Source: Pseudomonadales bacterium | GTDB lineage: Bacteria; Pseudomonadota; Gammaproteobacteria; Pseudomonadales; Pseudohongiellaceae | Direction of reading: 5' to 3' | NCBI GenBank assembly: GCA_022360535.1 | Contig: JAKSCP010000409.1 | Coordinates: forward strand, 1-12,888 | DNA length: 12,888 bases | Shown here: positions 1-6,814 of the stretch, one piece after another | Layout of the letters: each line of letters begins with the position of its first letter | How positions within the stretch are numbered: the first letter of the stretch is position 1 | The notes under the pieces: generated by a model | The model's input: only the letters and a program-made list of their open reading frames with translations | Databases searched by the model: none | What the model was told of the DNA's origin: nothing | Position numbers and translations under genes: made by a program

Positions 1-1
1 C

Positions 2-1330
2 GTCGAGTTGGAATCGCAATTCGGCCCCTTCGATCCAAGCTTGCAGGAGCCTCTGGGCAGCATGGAGCGTCTGTTTGGTGAGCTTGGCGATTTTGAACGG
101 GTGCGGGAGATTCAATCCCGGCGTCTACAACTGCTCAGAACCTCGCGAGGGCTGGAACACCCCGACATCATTCCATTGGTCGAGGCAATTGTCCGCACCG
201 AGATCCAGCTTGGCAATTGGGTCGAGATTTCTGATCACCTGGAACACCTGCGCACTCTGGCTCTGGCCAACTATGGCAATGACTCGCCTGAGTTGATGGC
301 GGCACTGGAAAGGCAGGCTGACTGGTATCTGGCCAGAGTGTACCTGGACGAAGATCGGGAGCGGGCAGACAACTACATGGAGTCGCGGGAGTTGTACGAT
401 GATCTGCTGGACATGGCGGAAGACAACTACGGCGAAGACGACCCGCAACTAATCCCCTGGTTGTACAAGCGAGCCTATAGTTTGTATCAGCAAGTCGGGT
501 TGCTGAATTCGGAGGGCAGTCTTCGCAGTCGAACCATCAGTGAAACCGTTCGCAGAGATGGAGAAGGGCGGCTGCAATCGACTCGCAGTCGGGGTTTCGG
601 CGGTGGTTTTAGTCTCATCGACCCGTTTAATCGAATTCCGGTAACCGAGAATGGCGAACCCGTTGGGGTTGCCTATTTGCGACTCGCCAGCGGCTACATT
701 GACGATATTCGTGATATCGCCGAAGCGGAGGGAGACTGGGAAACCTGGGCGATGGCCACTTTGTATCATGGCGATTACTCCCTGCTAAGAGGAAGAAACT
801 CCGGGCGTGGGAGCTACCGCGAAGCTATCGAAAAACTCGAAGAGCTGGGTTATTCCTCTGACCGCCTGGAGCAGTTTTTCAATCAACCCATGTTGATTCC
901 GGTTGCAGAGTTTTATTCTCGCTTCGACGAATTCGAAGCTCAGCACCTGGCTAGAGTGGGTGGTTTGCAGCCGGTGGTGGCCGATGACTTTGAAGTTGAT
1001 GCCGACGAGCCCTGGGATGCGCCAGTCCATGCCGGTGTGTTCTATGCCTGGGAAGAAAGTGCTGGTGCTGTAGCCATGCCAGTGTTGAGAGATCCTTTGT
1101 TCGCGATGAACTTGCCTTATCATCAGGTGGACATGGAGTTTCGGGTCAATAGTCGGGGAGTGGTGTCAGGCGTAGATGTCCTGCAAACAGAACCCGAAGA
1201 GACACGGGTTCGCCGTCGTGCGGTGCGAATAGCCCGGGATTTGCGCTTTCGACCTGCTCTTTATGAAGGGCGGGCTCGCCATCGACCAGTGGTACAGCTA
1301 CGTTATCGCATTTTGCCTGAAGACGATTAA
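2..1330 (+). CDS. TPR-like protein with TonB-like C-terminal domain (5' end missing)
   Basis: The frame is open to the left edge, so the true start lies upstream; the TTG at 8 is only the first start-like codon visible. Numbering from it, residues 17-165 are helical and resemble tetratricopeptide repeats of the kinesin-light-chain type, with 'GLEHPDI', 'YGNDSPEL' and 'YGEDDPQL' at the inter-repeat turns. A conserved-looking stretch follows ('FNRIPVTENGEPVGVAYLRL', then a WETWAMA segment near 245). Residues about 375-436 look like a TonB C-terminal/energy-transducer fold: 'MEFRVNSRGVVSGVDVL', a basic helix, then 'LRFRPA' and 'VVQLRYRI'. No transmembrane segment is visible in this part; a signal or anchor may lie in the missing N-terminus. 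A periplasmic scaffolding role is inference. The TonB-like call rests on pattern recognition and the exact function is unknown. Confidence 0.8.
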   Translation, partial: VELESQFGPFDPSLQEPLGSMERLFGELGDFERVREIQSRRLQLLRTSRGLEHPDIIPLVEAIVRTEIQLGNWVEISDHLEHLRTLALANYGNDSPELMAALERQADWYLARVYLDEDRERADNYMESRELYDDLLDMAEDNYGEDDPQLIPWLYKRAYSLYQQVGLLNSEGSLRSRTISETVRRDGEGRLQSTRSRGFGGGFSLIDPFNRIPVTENGEPVGVAYLRLASGYIDDIRDIAEAEGDWETWAMATLYHGDYSLLRGRNSGRGSYREAIEKLEELGYSSDRLEQFFNQPMLIPVAEFYSRFDEFEAQHLARVGGLQPVVADDFEVDADEPWDAPVHAGVFYAWEESAGAVAMPVLRDPLFAMNLPYHQVDMEFRVNSRGVVSGVDVLQTEPEETRVRRRAVRIARDLRFRPALYEGRARHRPVVQLRYRILPEDD

Positions 1331-1421
1331 GTTTCAATTTTTCAGGCACTTTTGCTTTCAGTCTCCCATCTGCTATTTTGGGAGTTACATTGTTGGCTGG
1401 TTTAGTCTCTAGGGTCATCTT

Positions 1422-1961
1422 ATGAATACAAGAAACACTTTTCGCGCAGCCTTCGGCTGGCTGGTTCTTAGCTTCCTGGCAGCTTGCGCGACTACCAATG
1501 ATTTAGATATCGCTGCGATTCGCAATGCCGAGATCACTAACTTTCGCGCCCCTGATGGGGAAGTACTCGCTAGTGGTCAGCCAACGGTATCTCAGCTTGG
1601 CATTGCCGCCAGGTCGGGGGTAAAACACGTGATCAATCTGCGCACAGCTCAGGAACAGGTCGATTTCAATGAAGAAGATGTCGTCGAGTCGCTGGGCATG
1701 GAATACCACTCTATTCCTATTGCTGGAGGGGCGGGTGTTACAGCGGAAAACGCGGCGTCATTGCAGCAACTTCTGGATCGGCTCGATGGCGAACCCGTTC
1801 TGGTCCATTGTGCATCAAGCAATCGGGTCGGCGCTCTAATGGCGCTTACCGCTCATGCCGATGGTGCATCGGTGACTGGCGCTATTGCCGAAGGTGAGCG
1901 CTGGGGCCTGACTTCAGAGCGTTTGCAGCAATTGGTGCGCGACAACCTCGGTGGCAATTGA
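1422..1961 (+). CDS. Putative lipoprotein, protein-tyrosine-phosphatase-like (DUF442/Blh-type fold)
   Basis: A 179-residue protein with a lipoprotein signal: a hydrophobic stretch at 11-20 and lipobox L19-A-A-C22, so probably acylated at Cys22 and tethered in the envelope. The body resembles the phosphatase-like domain of the beta-lactamase-hydrolase-like/DUF442 group: 'LASGQPTVSQL' (49-59), 'GVKHVINLR' (66-74), and the active-site loop 'VLVHCASSNRVGAL' (126-139) with Cys130 and Arg135. The spacing is CX4R, as I recall for this group, rather than the CX5R of classical tyrosine phosphatases, and the usual loop glycine is a serine (S133). Substrate unknown. The start is supported by AGGG at 1411-1414, seven bases before the ATG. 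A 6-bp inverted repeat (1363-1368/1379-1384, 10-nt loop) lies upstream but has no T-run. Confidence is high for a gene, moderate for the enzyme class. Confidence 0.82.
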   Translation: MNTRNTFRAAFGWLVLSFLAACATTNDLDIAAIRNAEITNFRAPDGEVLASGQPTVSQLGIAARSGVKHVINLRTAQEQVDFNEEDVVESLGMEYHSIPIAGGAGVTAENAASLQQLLDRLDGEPVLVHCASSNRVGALMALTAHADGASVTGAIAEGERWGLTSERLQQLVRDNLGGN

Positions 1962-2015
1962 CATAGATCAGCTTTACCGCGAACTCTCCTAGACCTGCCT
2001 ACCACTGATCATTAT

Positions 2016-2056
2016 CTTCCTCCTGGATCATTCTGCTTGAAAAATTCAGGAGGAAG
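2016..2056 (+). promoter_or_regulatory. Inverted repeat able to sequester the Shine-Dalgarno of the 2059 gene
   Basis: CTTCCTCCTG (2016-2025) is perfectly complementary to CAGGAGGAAG (2047-2056). The pairing extends by G2026-T2046 (wobble in RNA), A2027-T2045 and T2028-A2044, giving up to 13 pairs around a 15-nt loop. The right arm contains the whole AGGAGG ribosome-binding site, five bases before the ATG at 2059. In RNA the hairpin would hide the site, as in RNA thermometers or trans-acting RNA/protein control. Caveat: a weak promoter (TAGACC 1990-1995, 17-bp spacer, TATCTT 2013-2018) would start transcription inside the left arm and remove the hairpin, in which case the palindrome could be a DNA operator. 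Structure is seen directly; function is inferred. Confidence 0.55.
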
Positions 2057-2058
2057 CC

Positions 2059-3111
2059 ATGGGCTCCACCGCCGCAAAAACAGCCTGTCTGGCACTAGCT
2101 ATCTCGTCGGCAATCGCCGCGCTGGCCGACTCATCCGCTAACGATGCCGCTCAGAATTGGGAAGTTCCCAGAACTGAGTATGGACACCCTGATCTGCAGG
2201 GTATGTGGAGCAATCGTACCCAGACACCCATTGCCCGACCCACAGAACTTGGTGACCAACGGGCCTATACCCCTGAAGAAGCCCTGGCGATCGAACAGCG
2301 TGCTGCCGAGGCAAACCAGCAGAAGTTTGCACCGCTGGACCCCAATCGAGATGCGCCGGTAGCAGGCAGCCGTATCCGCCAGGAAGCTGATCAGAATTTT
2401 ACTGACATGCGCATTGATGTGTTGAGGGTGAAAGGGGAGTACCGCACTTCCATGATCATCGATCCACCGGACGGCCAGTTCCCCTTTAAAGAAGGCGGGC
2501 GTCAGAATGATATCTACGGTCAATGGCGTGCCGCCGGCTTTGGTCCGATGGATGGCCCAGAGATTCGTCCTGCCGGTGAACGCTGCCTGTCACGAGGAAT
2601 ACCGCCGATGACAGTGCCGCCTTACAATGCCAACTACCAGATCGTACAGACCGAAGATCATGTGATGATACTTGGTGAAATGGTCCATGATGCTCGGATC
2701 ATAAAACTGGACGGCGAACATCAGCCCGGGGGCTTCGCGAACTGGATGGGAGATTCGGTGGGATACTGGGATGGCGATGCGCTGGTGGTGAAGACTGTCA
2801 ATCTGCGTCCGGAAGCTTCTCATTTCCGAGTCATCTCCAGCGATCAGTTTATGCTGGAAGAACGCTTCGAAATTGTCGGTGAAGATGAGATTTACTACAG
2901 CTTCACTGTCACTGACCCGGAAATTTACAGCAGACCGTTTACCGAAGAGCTCACGTTAAAGCGCAGAGAGGCCGGTGAGCAGATTTACGAATACGCTTGT
3001 CACGAAGGCAACTACTCTTTTGCCGGAATCTTGGCCGGTGCGCGGCGCAACGAGGTTGATGCGTCGTTTCGCAGAGTAGTGGAGCCTGAATTTACCGGTG
3101 AGTCACAGTAA
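2059..3111 (+). CDS. Secreted protein of unknown function ('CHEGNY' family)
   Basis: A 350-residue protein with a Sec signal peptide (hydrophobic 9-23, likely cleavage after 'IAALA', A23), so probably periplasmic. I recognise the pattern of an uncharacterised family found in marine gammaproteobacteria and Acidobacteria: 'HPDLQGMW' (43-50), 'PAGERCLSRGIPPM' (171-184), 'YQIVQTEDHVMIL' (193-205), 'HDARIIKLDG' (210-219), 'GDSVGYWDGDALVVKT' (231-246), 'LEERFEI' (266-272), 'FTVTDPEIYSRPF' (282-294) and 'YACHEGNYSFAGILAGAR' (312-329). The two cysteines, C176 and C314, sit in these motifs and might form a disulfide. The repeated beta-rich blocks suggest a beta fold; no catalytic function can be assigned. 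The ATG is preceded by a near-ideal AGGAGG that can be masked by the adjacent hairpin. Confidence 0.88.
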   Translation: MGSTAAKTACLALAISSAIAALADSSANDAAQNWEVPRTEYGHPDLQGMWSNRTQTPIARPTELGDQRAYTPEEALAIEQRAAEANQQKFAPLDPNRDAPVAGSRIRQEADQNFTDMRIDVLRVKGEYRTSMIIDPPDGQFPFKEGGRQNDIYGQWRAAGFGPMDGPEIRPAGERCLSRGIPPMTVPPYNANYQIVQTEDHVMILGEMVHDARIIKLDGEHQPGGFANWMGDSVGYWDGDALVVKTVNLRPEASHFRVISSDQFMLEERFEIVGEDEIYYSFTVTDPEIYSRPFTEELTLKRREAGEQIYEYACHEGNYSFAGILAGARRNEVDASFRRVVEPEFTGESQ

Positions 3112-3169
3112 TTCGGGATTTGAAGCGACTTGAAACGCTAGCAATCTCACGCCCGCAATACACCAACTA

Positions 3170-3199
3170 CTGACCAAGTGCCCGTCACTCGGTTACACT
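3170..3199 (+). promoter_or_regulatory. Weak candidate sigma70 promoter before the DUF1499 gene
   Basis: CTGACC (3170-3175) and TACACT (3194-3199), four of six matches each, are separated by 18 bp. Predicted initiation is about 35-40 bases before the ATG at 3245. It is the best pair I found in this 133-bp gap, but quality is low. Confidence 0.25.
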
Positions 3200-3244
3200 C
3201 TGATGCACAAGAATAACGCCTAGCCCTGAGCGAGGAGAAGCATC

Positions 3245-4048
3245 ATGAGTGAAGATAGCTCACCGAAACCTGCCACTACTATCAAGAAAGTGCTATTGGC
3301 TGATGCTCTGATCTGCCTGGTCGCCGGCTTGGGTATTGGATTTGCAGCCCTGTTGGGTCCGATGGCGGTATGGCTGGGTGCTGCAGATTTTCGCTTTGGC
3401 TTTGGCCTGTTGCAGTTTGTAAATACCTGGTCCGTTTGGATTGCTGGTGGATCACTCATTATCGCAGTAAGCATCGTTGCCATTGGTTTGGTGACCAAAG
3501 TAGAGGGTTCACTGAAATTAGGCAGTTTTGCCCTGATTGGTGCTGTTAGCGCTGCTCTTGCTTACTACATACCAGAAACCTTTAGGCCGCCAGAAGGAAC
3601 ACCGGCAATTCATGACATAGCCACCGATCCCTATCGTCCATTGGAGTTTGAAGCTATTGCGCCGTTACGAGCCGACGCGCCTAATAATATGGAATACGGC
3701 GTCATGGAAGGAGTCACTCCGCGCCAGCACATTGAGATGCAGCTGGAAGCCTATCCGGATATCGTGCCACAGGTTTACGATGAGTCAGTTGAAGAGGTTT
3801 TTAACCGGGCCATGGCGGCTATCGATCAGTTGGGGTGGGAAGTAGTCCATTCCGATCTCAATCAGGGTCGTATAGAAGCGACCGACACCACCTTTTGGTT
3901 TCGTTTCAAAGACGACATCGTCATCGAGATTAAAACCGATCGCATAGACACCATCCTGCACGCACGTTCTACCTCCCGCGTGGGTCGTAGCGACGTCGGT
4001 AAAAACGCAGCACGCCTAAGAGAATTCTTCTCTCTCGTCCAAAGCTAA
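3245..4048 (+). CDS. DUF1499 family membrane protein
   Basis: A 267-residue protein. Three predicted transmembrane helices occupy about 17-39, 63-83 and 92-109, followed by a soluble DUF1499 domain from about 121 to the end. Domain hallmarks are 'IHDIATDPYRPLEF' (122-135), 'YPDIVP' (170-175), 'GWEVV' (197-201), 'RIEATDTTFWFRFKDDIVI' (209-227) and 'ARSTSRVGRSDVGKNAARLR' (240-259). Some members of this family are short lipoproteins carrying only the domain; here it is fused to a three-helix N-terminus. Function of DUF1499 is unknown to me. The start is supported by GAGGAG at 3232-3237, seven bases before the ATG. It converges on the minus-strand cyclase gene across the repeat region that follows. 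Confidence 0.9.
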   Translation: MSEDSSPKPATTIKKVLLADALICLVAGLGIGFAALLGPMAVWLGAADFRFGFGLLQFVNTWSVWIAGGSLIIAVSIVAIGLVTKVEGSLKLGSFALIGAVSAALAYYIPETFRPPEGTPAIHDIATDPYRPLEFEAIAPLRADAPNNMEYGVMEGVTPRQHIEMQLEAYPDIVPQVYDESVEEVFNRAMAAIDQLGWEVVHSDLNQGRIEATDTTFWFRFKDDIVIEIKTDRIDTILHARSTSRVGRSDVGKNAARLREFFSLVQS

Positions 4049-4105
4049 ACTTACACATTGGAAAGACGCTCGCGTTAGATATTTCGGCGAAGTAAATGCA
4101 AGAGC

Positions 4106-4184
4106 GTGATTCTCAGCTTGACCGTGTTCAGCGCCAGCAATCACCGACGACAAAGTGAATGTCCAGGGCTGGACATTCACGCTA
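4106..4184. repeat. Structured repeat, copy A
   Basis: The unit has an outer stem GTGATT (4106-4111)/AATCAC (4139-4144) enclosing 27 nt that include GCGCCAG (4131-4137), then linker CGACGACAAA, then a perfect 11-bp hairpin (4155-4165/4170-4180, loop GGGC). Bases 4145-4184 are identical to 4284-4323 in copy B, 139 bp downstream in the same orientation. No T-run follows on the + strand, so it does not look like a standard terminator for the DUF1499 gene. Most likely a REP/BIME-like or small non-autonomous element. Confidence 0.75.
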
Positions 4185-4219
4185 TTGAGAGATGCTGTGA
4201 TTTGAGGCAGGGATGCCGA

Positions 4220-4236
4220 CGTTCGCATAGCGAACG
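4220..4236. repeat. Short hairpin inside the repeat cluster
   Basis: CGTTCGC (4220-4226) and GCGAACG (4230-4236) form a perfect 7-bp stem with an ATA loop, just 5' of copy B and after CAGGGATGCC (4209-4218). It may be a 5' module of the copy B element; copy A has only a loosely similar GACGCTCGCG at 4065-4074. Confidence 0.5.
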
Positions 4237-4243
4237 CGAGGAG

Positions 4244-4323
4244 ACATTTATCAGCAGAATCACATTTCTGCGCCAGTAAATGTCGACGACAAAGTGAATG
4301 TCCAGGGCTGGACATTCACGCTA
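4244..4323. repeat. Structured repeat, copy B
   Basis: Same architecture as copy A. Outer stem ACATTT (4244-4249)/AAATGT (4278-4283) can extend to an 8-bp GACATTTA/TAAATGTC (4243-4250/4277-4284). An inner stem GCAGAA (4254-4259)/TTCTGC (4266-4271) follows, then CGACGACAAA and an identical 11-bp hairpin (4294-4304/4309-4319). Compared with copy A, four of the six outer-stem pairs are changed on both sides with pairing kept. It ends six bases from the stop of the minus-strand cyclase gene. Read from that gene, a TTTTTT tract comes before the hairpin rather than after it, so it is not a canonical intrinsic terminator, though it may protect or define the 3' end of that mRNA. Confidence 0.78.
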
Positions 4324-4328
4324 AAAAA

Positions 4329-6326
4329 TCAAGCAGCTTCTAGCTCTGAAACTATTTCACTCAGAACATCAACGATGGCGGGATCGAACTTGCCAGAGCG
4401 AACGTACTTGCCCAGTTCATTCAGAGCCGCATGACCATCCCATGGATCACGATAGGGGCGCTTGGAAGTCAGGCTGATGTAAGCCTCAGCAACGGCAAGA
4501 ATGCGCGCACCCAGTGGAATGTTATCGCCTTTAATGCCCGCAGGATAACCGGAGCCATCGTAGTTCTCATGCGAACACTCGATTAGCTCAAGCATACGTT
4601 CATTTTCATAACCCGCATTGCGAAGTTTGCGCACACCTTCTCGCGGGTGCATATGAATGTGGGTGAAGTCGTCTTCAGTAAGGCCACCGTTTCTGTTGAG
4701 TATATTTTCGGGCACGATGGTCTTTCCTATCTGCCCCAGATAGCCTGCCTCCAGGATATCGTGTTTTTCTTGATCTACCAGACCCATTCTGTCGGCTATC
4801 AAGAATCCGGTGATACGGATTAATTTCGAAAACCCGACTGAGCCATCGATACATTCGACCGGTAAAACCAGGTCTTCAGGATAAGCGACGAGCTTGTTAA
4901 GTTTTGGCTCAAGGTCTTGCAGCAGCGACTTTGGCAGTTGGATTGCTTTTTCCAGGGTGCTCTTGAAGCCTACTACTTCGTACAGATGTACGGTGCTACG
5001 TCTGCCTCTGACGGTAAGGTCTCGCTGTTGCTCCAGTACCATTGCGTTCTCAGCATAGGCGACCTTAACGTCAGCGTTTTCCGGCTCTGCTTCCATTGCA
5101 GCCTTAAGGTGTACGCGAGCTTGTTCCGGATCGTTTGCTTTGAGAAGTAGCTGGGAAACTTCGATGCGTAAGTTTACGTCTTTGGGATTCTGCTCAATGC
5201 TTGCTAACAAGGCATTGATTTCGTCGACGACACCAGCGTTATCGAACTGGGTATAGGATGCCAGTCCCGAAACAGGTTTGAATTCGAATATATCGTTACA
5301 CTCTTTATAGGTTGCTTCGTCGACAGTGACATGACCTGGTTCGCACATCCCTTCAATCCGCGATGCCAGGTTTACGGTATCACCGAACGCGGTGAAGGAC
5401 TGGCGCTTGGCTCCGATGATGCCTGTTGTGGCAACACCGGTAGAAATACCTACACGCAGTTTGAAGGGGTAATTGGCTTTACGCATGCGCTCCTGCATTT
5501 TCCAGGCCGCAGCCACGCATAACAGTGCGTGTTTTTCATAACGGATGGGCGCGCCAAACTCTGACATGATGCCATCGCCCATATACTTATCGATATGAGC
5601 ATTGTATGTCAGCAGGATGTTTTCCATATCCGCCAGGTACTTGTTCAACTCGGTGATTACCACTTCGGCAGAGTGTTCTTCGGAATACTGAGTGAAACCC
5701 TTTAGATCGGAGAACATCACACTGATGCGGCGGTTCTCCGTACGGATGCGGTTCTCGATCATCAGTTTAACAACCGCAGGATCCATGGTGGAGTAGAGGG
5801 CTTCTTCCACCTTCTCTTTATGGGCGCGGATAGACTTGGTTTTTTCTTCCAGCGCCTTGGTGCGTTCCTCGACCTTGTAATCCAATTCCGATTCGAATTC
5901 ACGAATCGTGGTCATGGTCTGTTCCAGGAGTTCGGCGTTGCCGCTCGCTTCGGCTTTGGCGCGCAGAGCTTCGGTCATTTTGTCTTGCAGCTCGCGGTGG
6001 GTAAATCCCACGATAACGGCTGTTAGGATCAGGAAACCGGCCCAGGTCAGGATGAACGCCCAAAGACCAAACAGATCGATTTGGCCAGTGAATCGGTCTG
6101 GATAGAGACTGGCAAAGATAACGATCATCAGGAACGTTAAGAATGCGCCCAATACACCCGACCGAATTCCCAGGTAGTAGGAACTCAAAAGAACAGGTAG
6201 GTAAAAGAAGTTTAGAAATGAAAGCTTGGCATCGACAAACCATACGATGACGCTAACGCAAACCAGAATGATGAGGACGAATACGCCTTCAAAATTATCG
6301 ATGAGGTACTGTTTGAGTGCTTCCAT
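4329..6326 (-). CDS. Membrane class III adenylate cyclase with TPR-like segment and degenerate HD-GYP domain
   Basis: A 665-residue protein. Hydrophobic segments at about 13-31, 38-75 and 86-108 form a membrane domain, then a coiled coil (about 110-175). The class III cyclase domain spans about 198-365: 'VMFSDLKGF' (metal Asp207), 'DKYMGDGIMSEFG' (Lys247, metal Asp251), and 'FTAFGDTVNLASRIE' (Asp316, Asn319, Arg323). The Lys/Asp pair is the adenine-selecting type, so cAMP is the predicted product. Residues 383-433 look like one or two TPRs. Residues about 445-655 are HD-GYP-like: the C-terminal motifs are intact ('DGSGYPAGIKGDNIPLGARIL', 590-610; 'SKRPYR'), but the HD dyad is lost (LGQIGK, 530-535), HHE is SHE (585-587), and VADxYDA is VAEAYIS (612-618). 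H560 is kept. c-di-GMP hydrolysis therefore looks unlikely; sensing is possible. The ATG is the first start codon after an in-frame TAG, but the ribosome site is weak. Confidence 0.93.
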   Translation of the reverse strand: MEALKQYLIDNFEGVFVLIILVCVSVIVWFVDAKLSFLNFFYLPVLLSSYYLGIRSGVLGAFLTFLMIVIFASLYPDRFTGQIDLFGLWAFILTWAGFLILTAVIVGFTHRELQDKMTEALRAKAEASGNAELLEQTMTTIREFESELDYKVEERTKALEEKTKSIRAHKEKVEEALYSTMDPAVVKLMIENRIRTENRRISVMFSDLKGFTQYSEEHSAEVVITELNKYLADMENILLTYNAHIDKYMGDGIMSEFGAPIRYEKHALLCVAAAWKMQERMRKANYPFKLRVGISTGVATTGIIGAKRQSFTAFGDTVNLASRIEGMCEPGHVTVDEATYKECNDIFEFKPVSGLASYTQFDNAGVVDEINALLASIEQNPKDVNLRIEVSQLLLKANDPEQARVHLKAAMEAEPENADVKVAYAENAMVLEQQRDLTVRGRRSTVHLYEVVGFKSTLEKAIQLPKSLLQDLEPKLNKLVAYPEDLVLPVECIDGSVGFSKLIRITGFLIADRMGLVDQEKHDILEAGYLGQIGKTIVPENILNRNGGLTEDDFTHIHMHPREGVRKLRNAGYENERMLELIECSHENYDGSGYPAGIKGDNIPLGARILAVAEAYISLTSKRPYRDPWDGHAALNELGKYVRSGKFDPAIVDVLSEIVSELEAA

Positions 6327-6381
6327 TGAATCTAGCTCGAATCCTGGGGGAGGTCTCTACAACCTTTTGTTTTGTGGCTGC

Positions 6382-6409
6382 ATTATAGCTTTGCAGCTTG
6401 CTTTATAAA
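6382..6409 (-). promoter_or_regulatory. Candidate sigma70 promoter of the cyclase gene
   Basis: On the minus strand, a perfect TATAAT (6387-6382) lies 16 bp after TTTATA (6409-6404, four of six matches). Predicted initiation near 6375 gives a leader of about 50 nt to the ATG at 6326. Consistent with divergent transcription from the regulator/efflux unit. Confidence 0.45.
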
Positions 6410-6774
6410 TGGTCAATGAGGGACAAATTGCGGTTTATTTTTATTAGTAGTCCCAGTCCGTGGGCAGGTTTCGGGTAAGATTTAATCACTTTTGTCAGGC
6501 GCTAACAATAATTCGAATTCAACAAAGTGATGAGGTTCAAACTCTGAAAATTTTGCCGCGAATATTCCCTGTTCGCGATTAGATTTTCCAGCTTCAGTCG
6601 TCAGCGCTGTGCCCACCCCCGATCGTCACTATCCCGCCTGAAGAGTGGGATGTGAATTGTATTCACCCACTACTGGCTGCCTGGATTGCAGTGCTGAGAG
6701 TCTTTGTGCCGCCTTGACTGGCCTGTGCGGGCACTTCGGTTTGTCTGAAAATACCGCCACCCGCCGACCGTCAG
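6410..6774. other. Non-coding divergent intergenic region with small palindromes
   Basis: No convincing gene is seen on either strand. Structures present are: AATTCGAATT (6510-6519), self-complementary; CGCGAA (6557-6562)/TTCGCG (6572-6577) with a 9-nt loop; and a near-palindrome at 6645-6670, GTGG (6645-6648) and GTGAAT (6652-6657) pairing with ATTCAC (6661-6666) and CCAC (6667-6670), with three unpaired bases on the left arm and a TGT loop. TCACTTT (6486-6492) is also complementary to AAAGTGA (6524-6530). These could be regulator sites for the flanking divergent genes or part of an unannotated small RNA; nothing decides between these. Confidence 0.4.
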
Positions 6775-6802
6775 TTGCAATGCCGTGGTGGGACATTATA
6801 TT
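6775..6802 (+). promoter_or_regulatory. Sigma70 promoter of the GntR regulator/efflux operon
   Basis: TTGCAA (6775-6780, four of six) and TATATT (6797-6802, five of six) with a 16-bp spacer. Predicted initiation at about 6808-6810 falls inside the first operator, which begins at the last base of the -10 element. Confidence 0.6.
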
Positions 6803-6814
6803 TGGTCCTACCAA
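6802..6814. promoter_or_regulatory. GntR/FadR-type operator 1
   Basis: TTGGTCCTACCAA: 5-bp arms TTGGT/ACCAA around CCT. It matches the TnGTnnnACnA pattern known for FadR-subfamily regulators such as FadR and PdhR. It overlaps the -10 end and the predicted start point, so binding should block initiation. Confidence 0.7.

Noticed and set aside
1958..1963. Perfect TTGACA -35 box at the end of the phosphatase-like gene
   Set aside because: No acceptable -10 hexamer lies 16-18 bp downstream.
4145..4323. CRISPR array or tandem repeat array
   Set aside because: Only two copies 139 bp apart with structured, not spacer-like, sequence between them, and no cas genes.
4294..4328. Intrinsic terminator of the cyclase gene
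   Set aside because: On the minus strand the T tract precedes the hairpin instead of following it, and the identical hairpin also occurs 139 bp away.
5899..6243. 114-residue minus-strand frame inside the cyclase gene
   Set aside because: Same-strand alternative frame within the coding region for the membrane and coiled-coil part of the cyclase; composition is atypical and no domain is seen.
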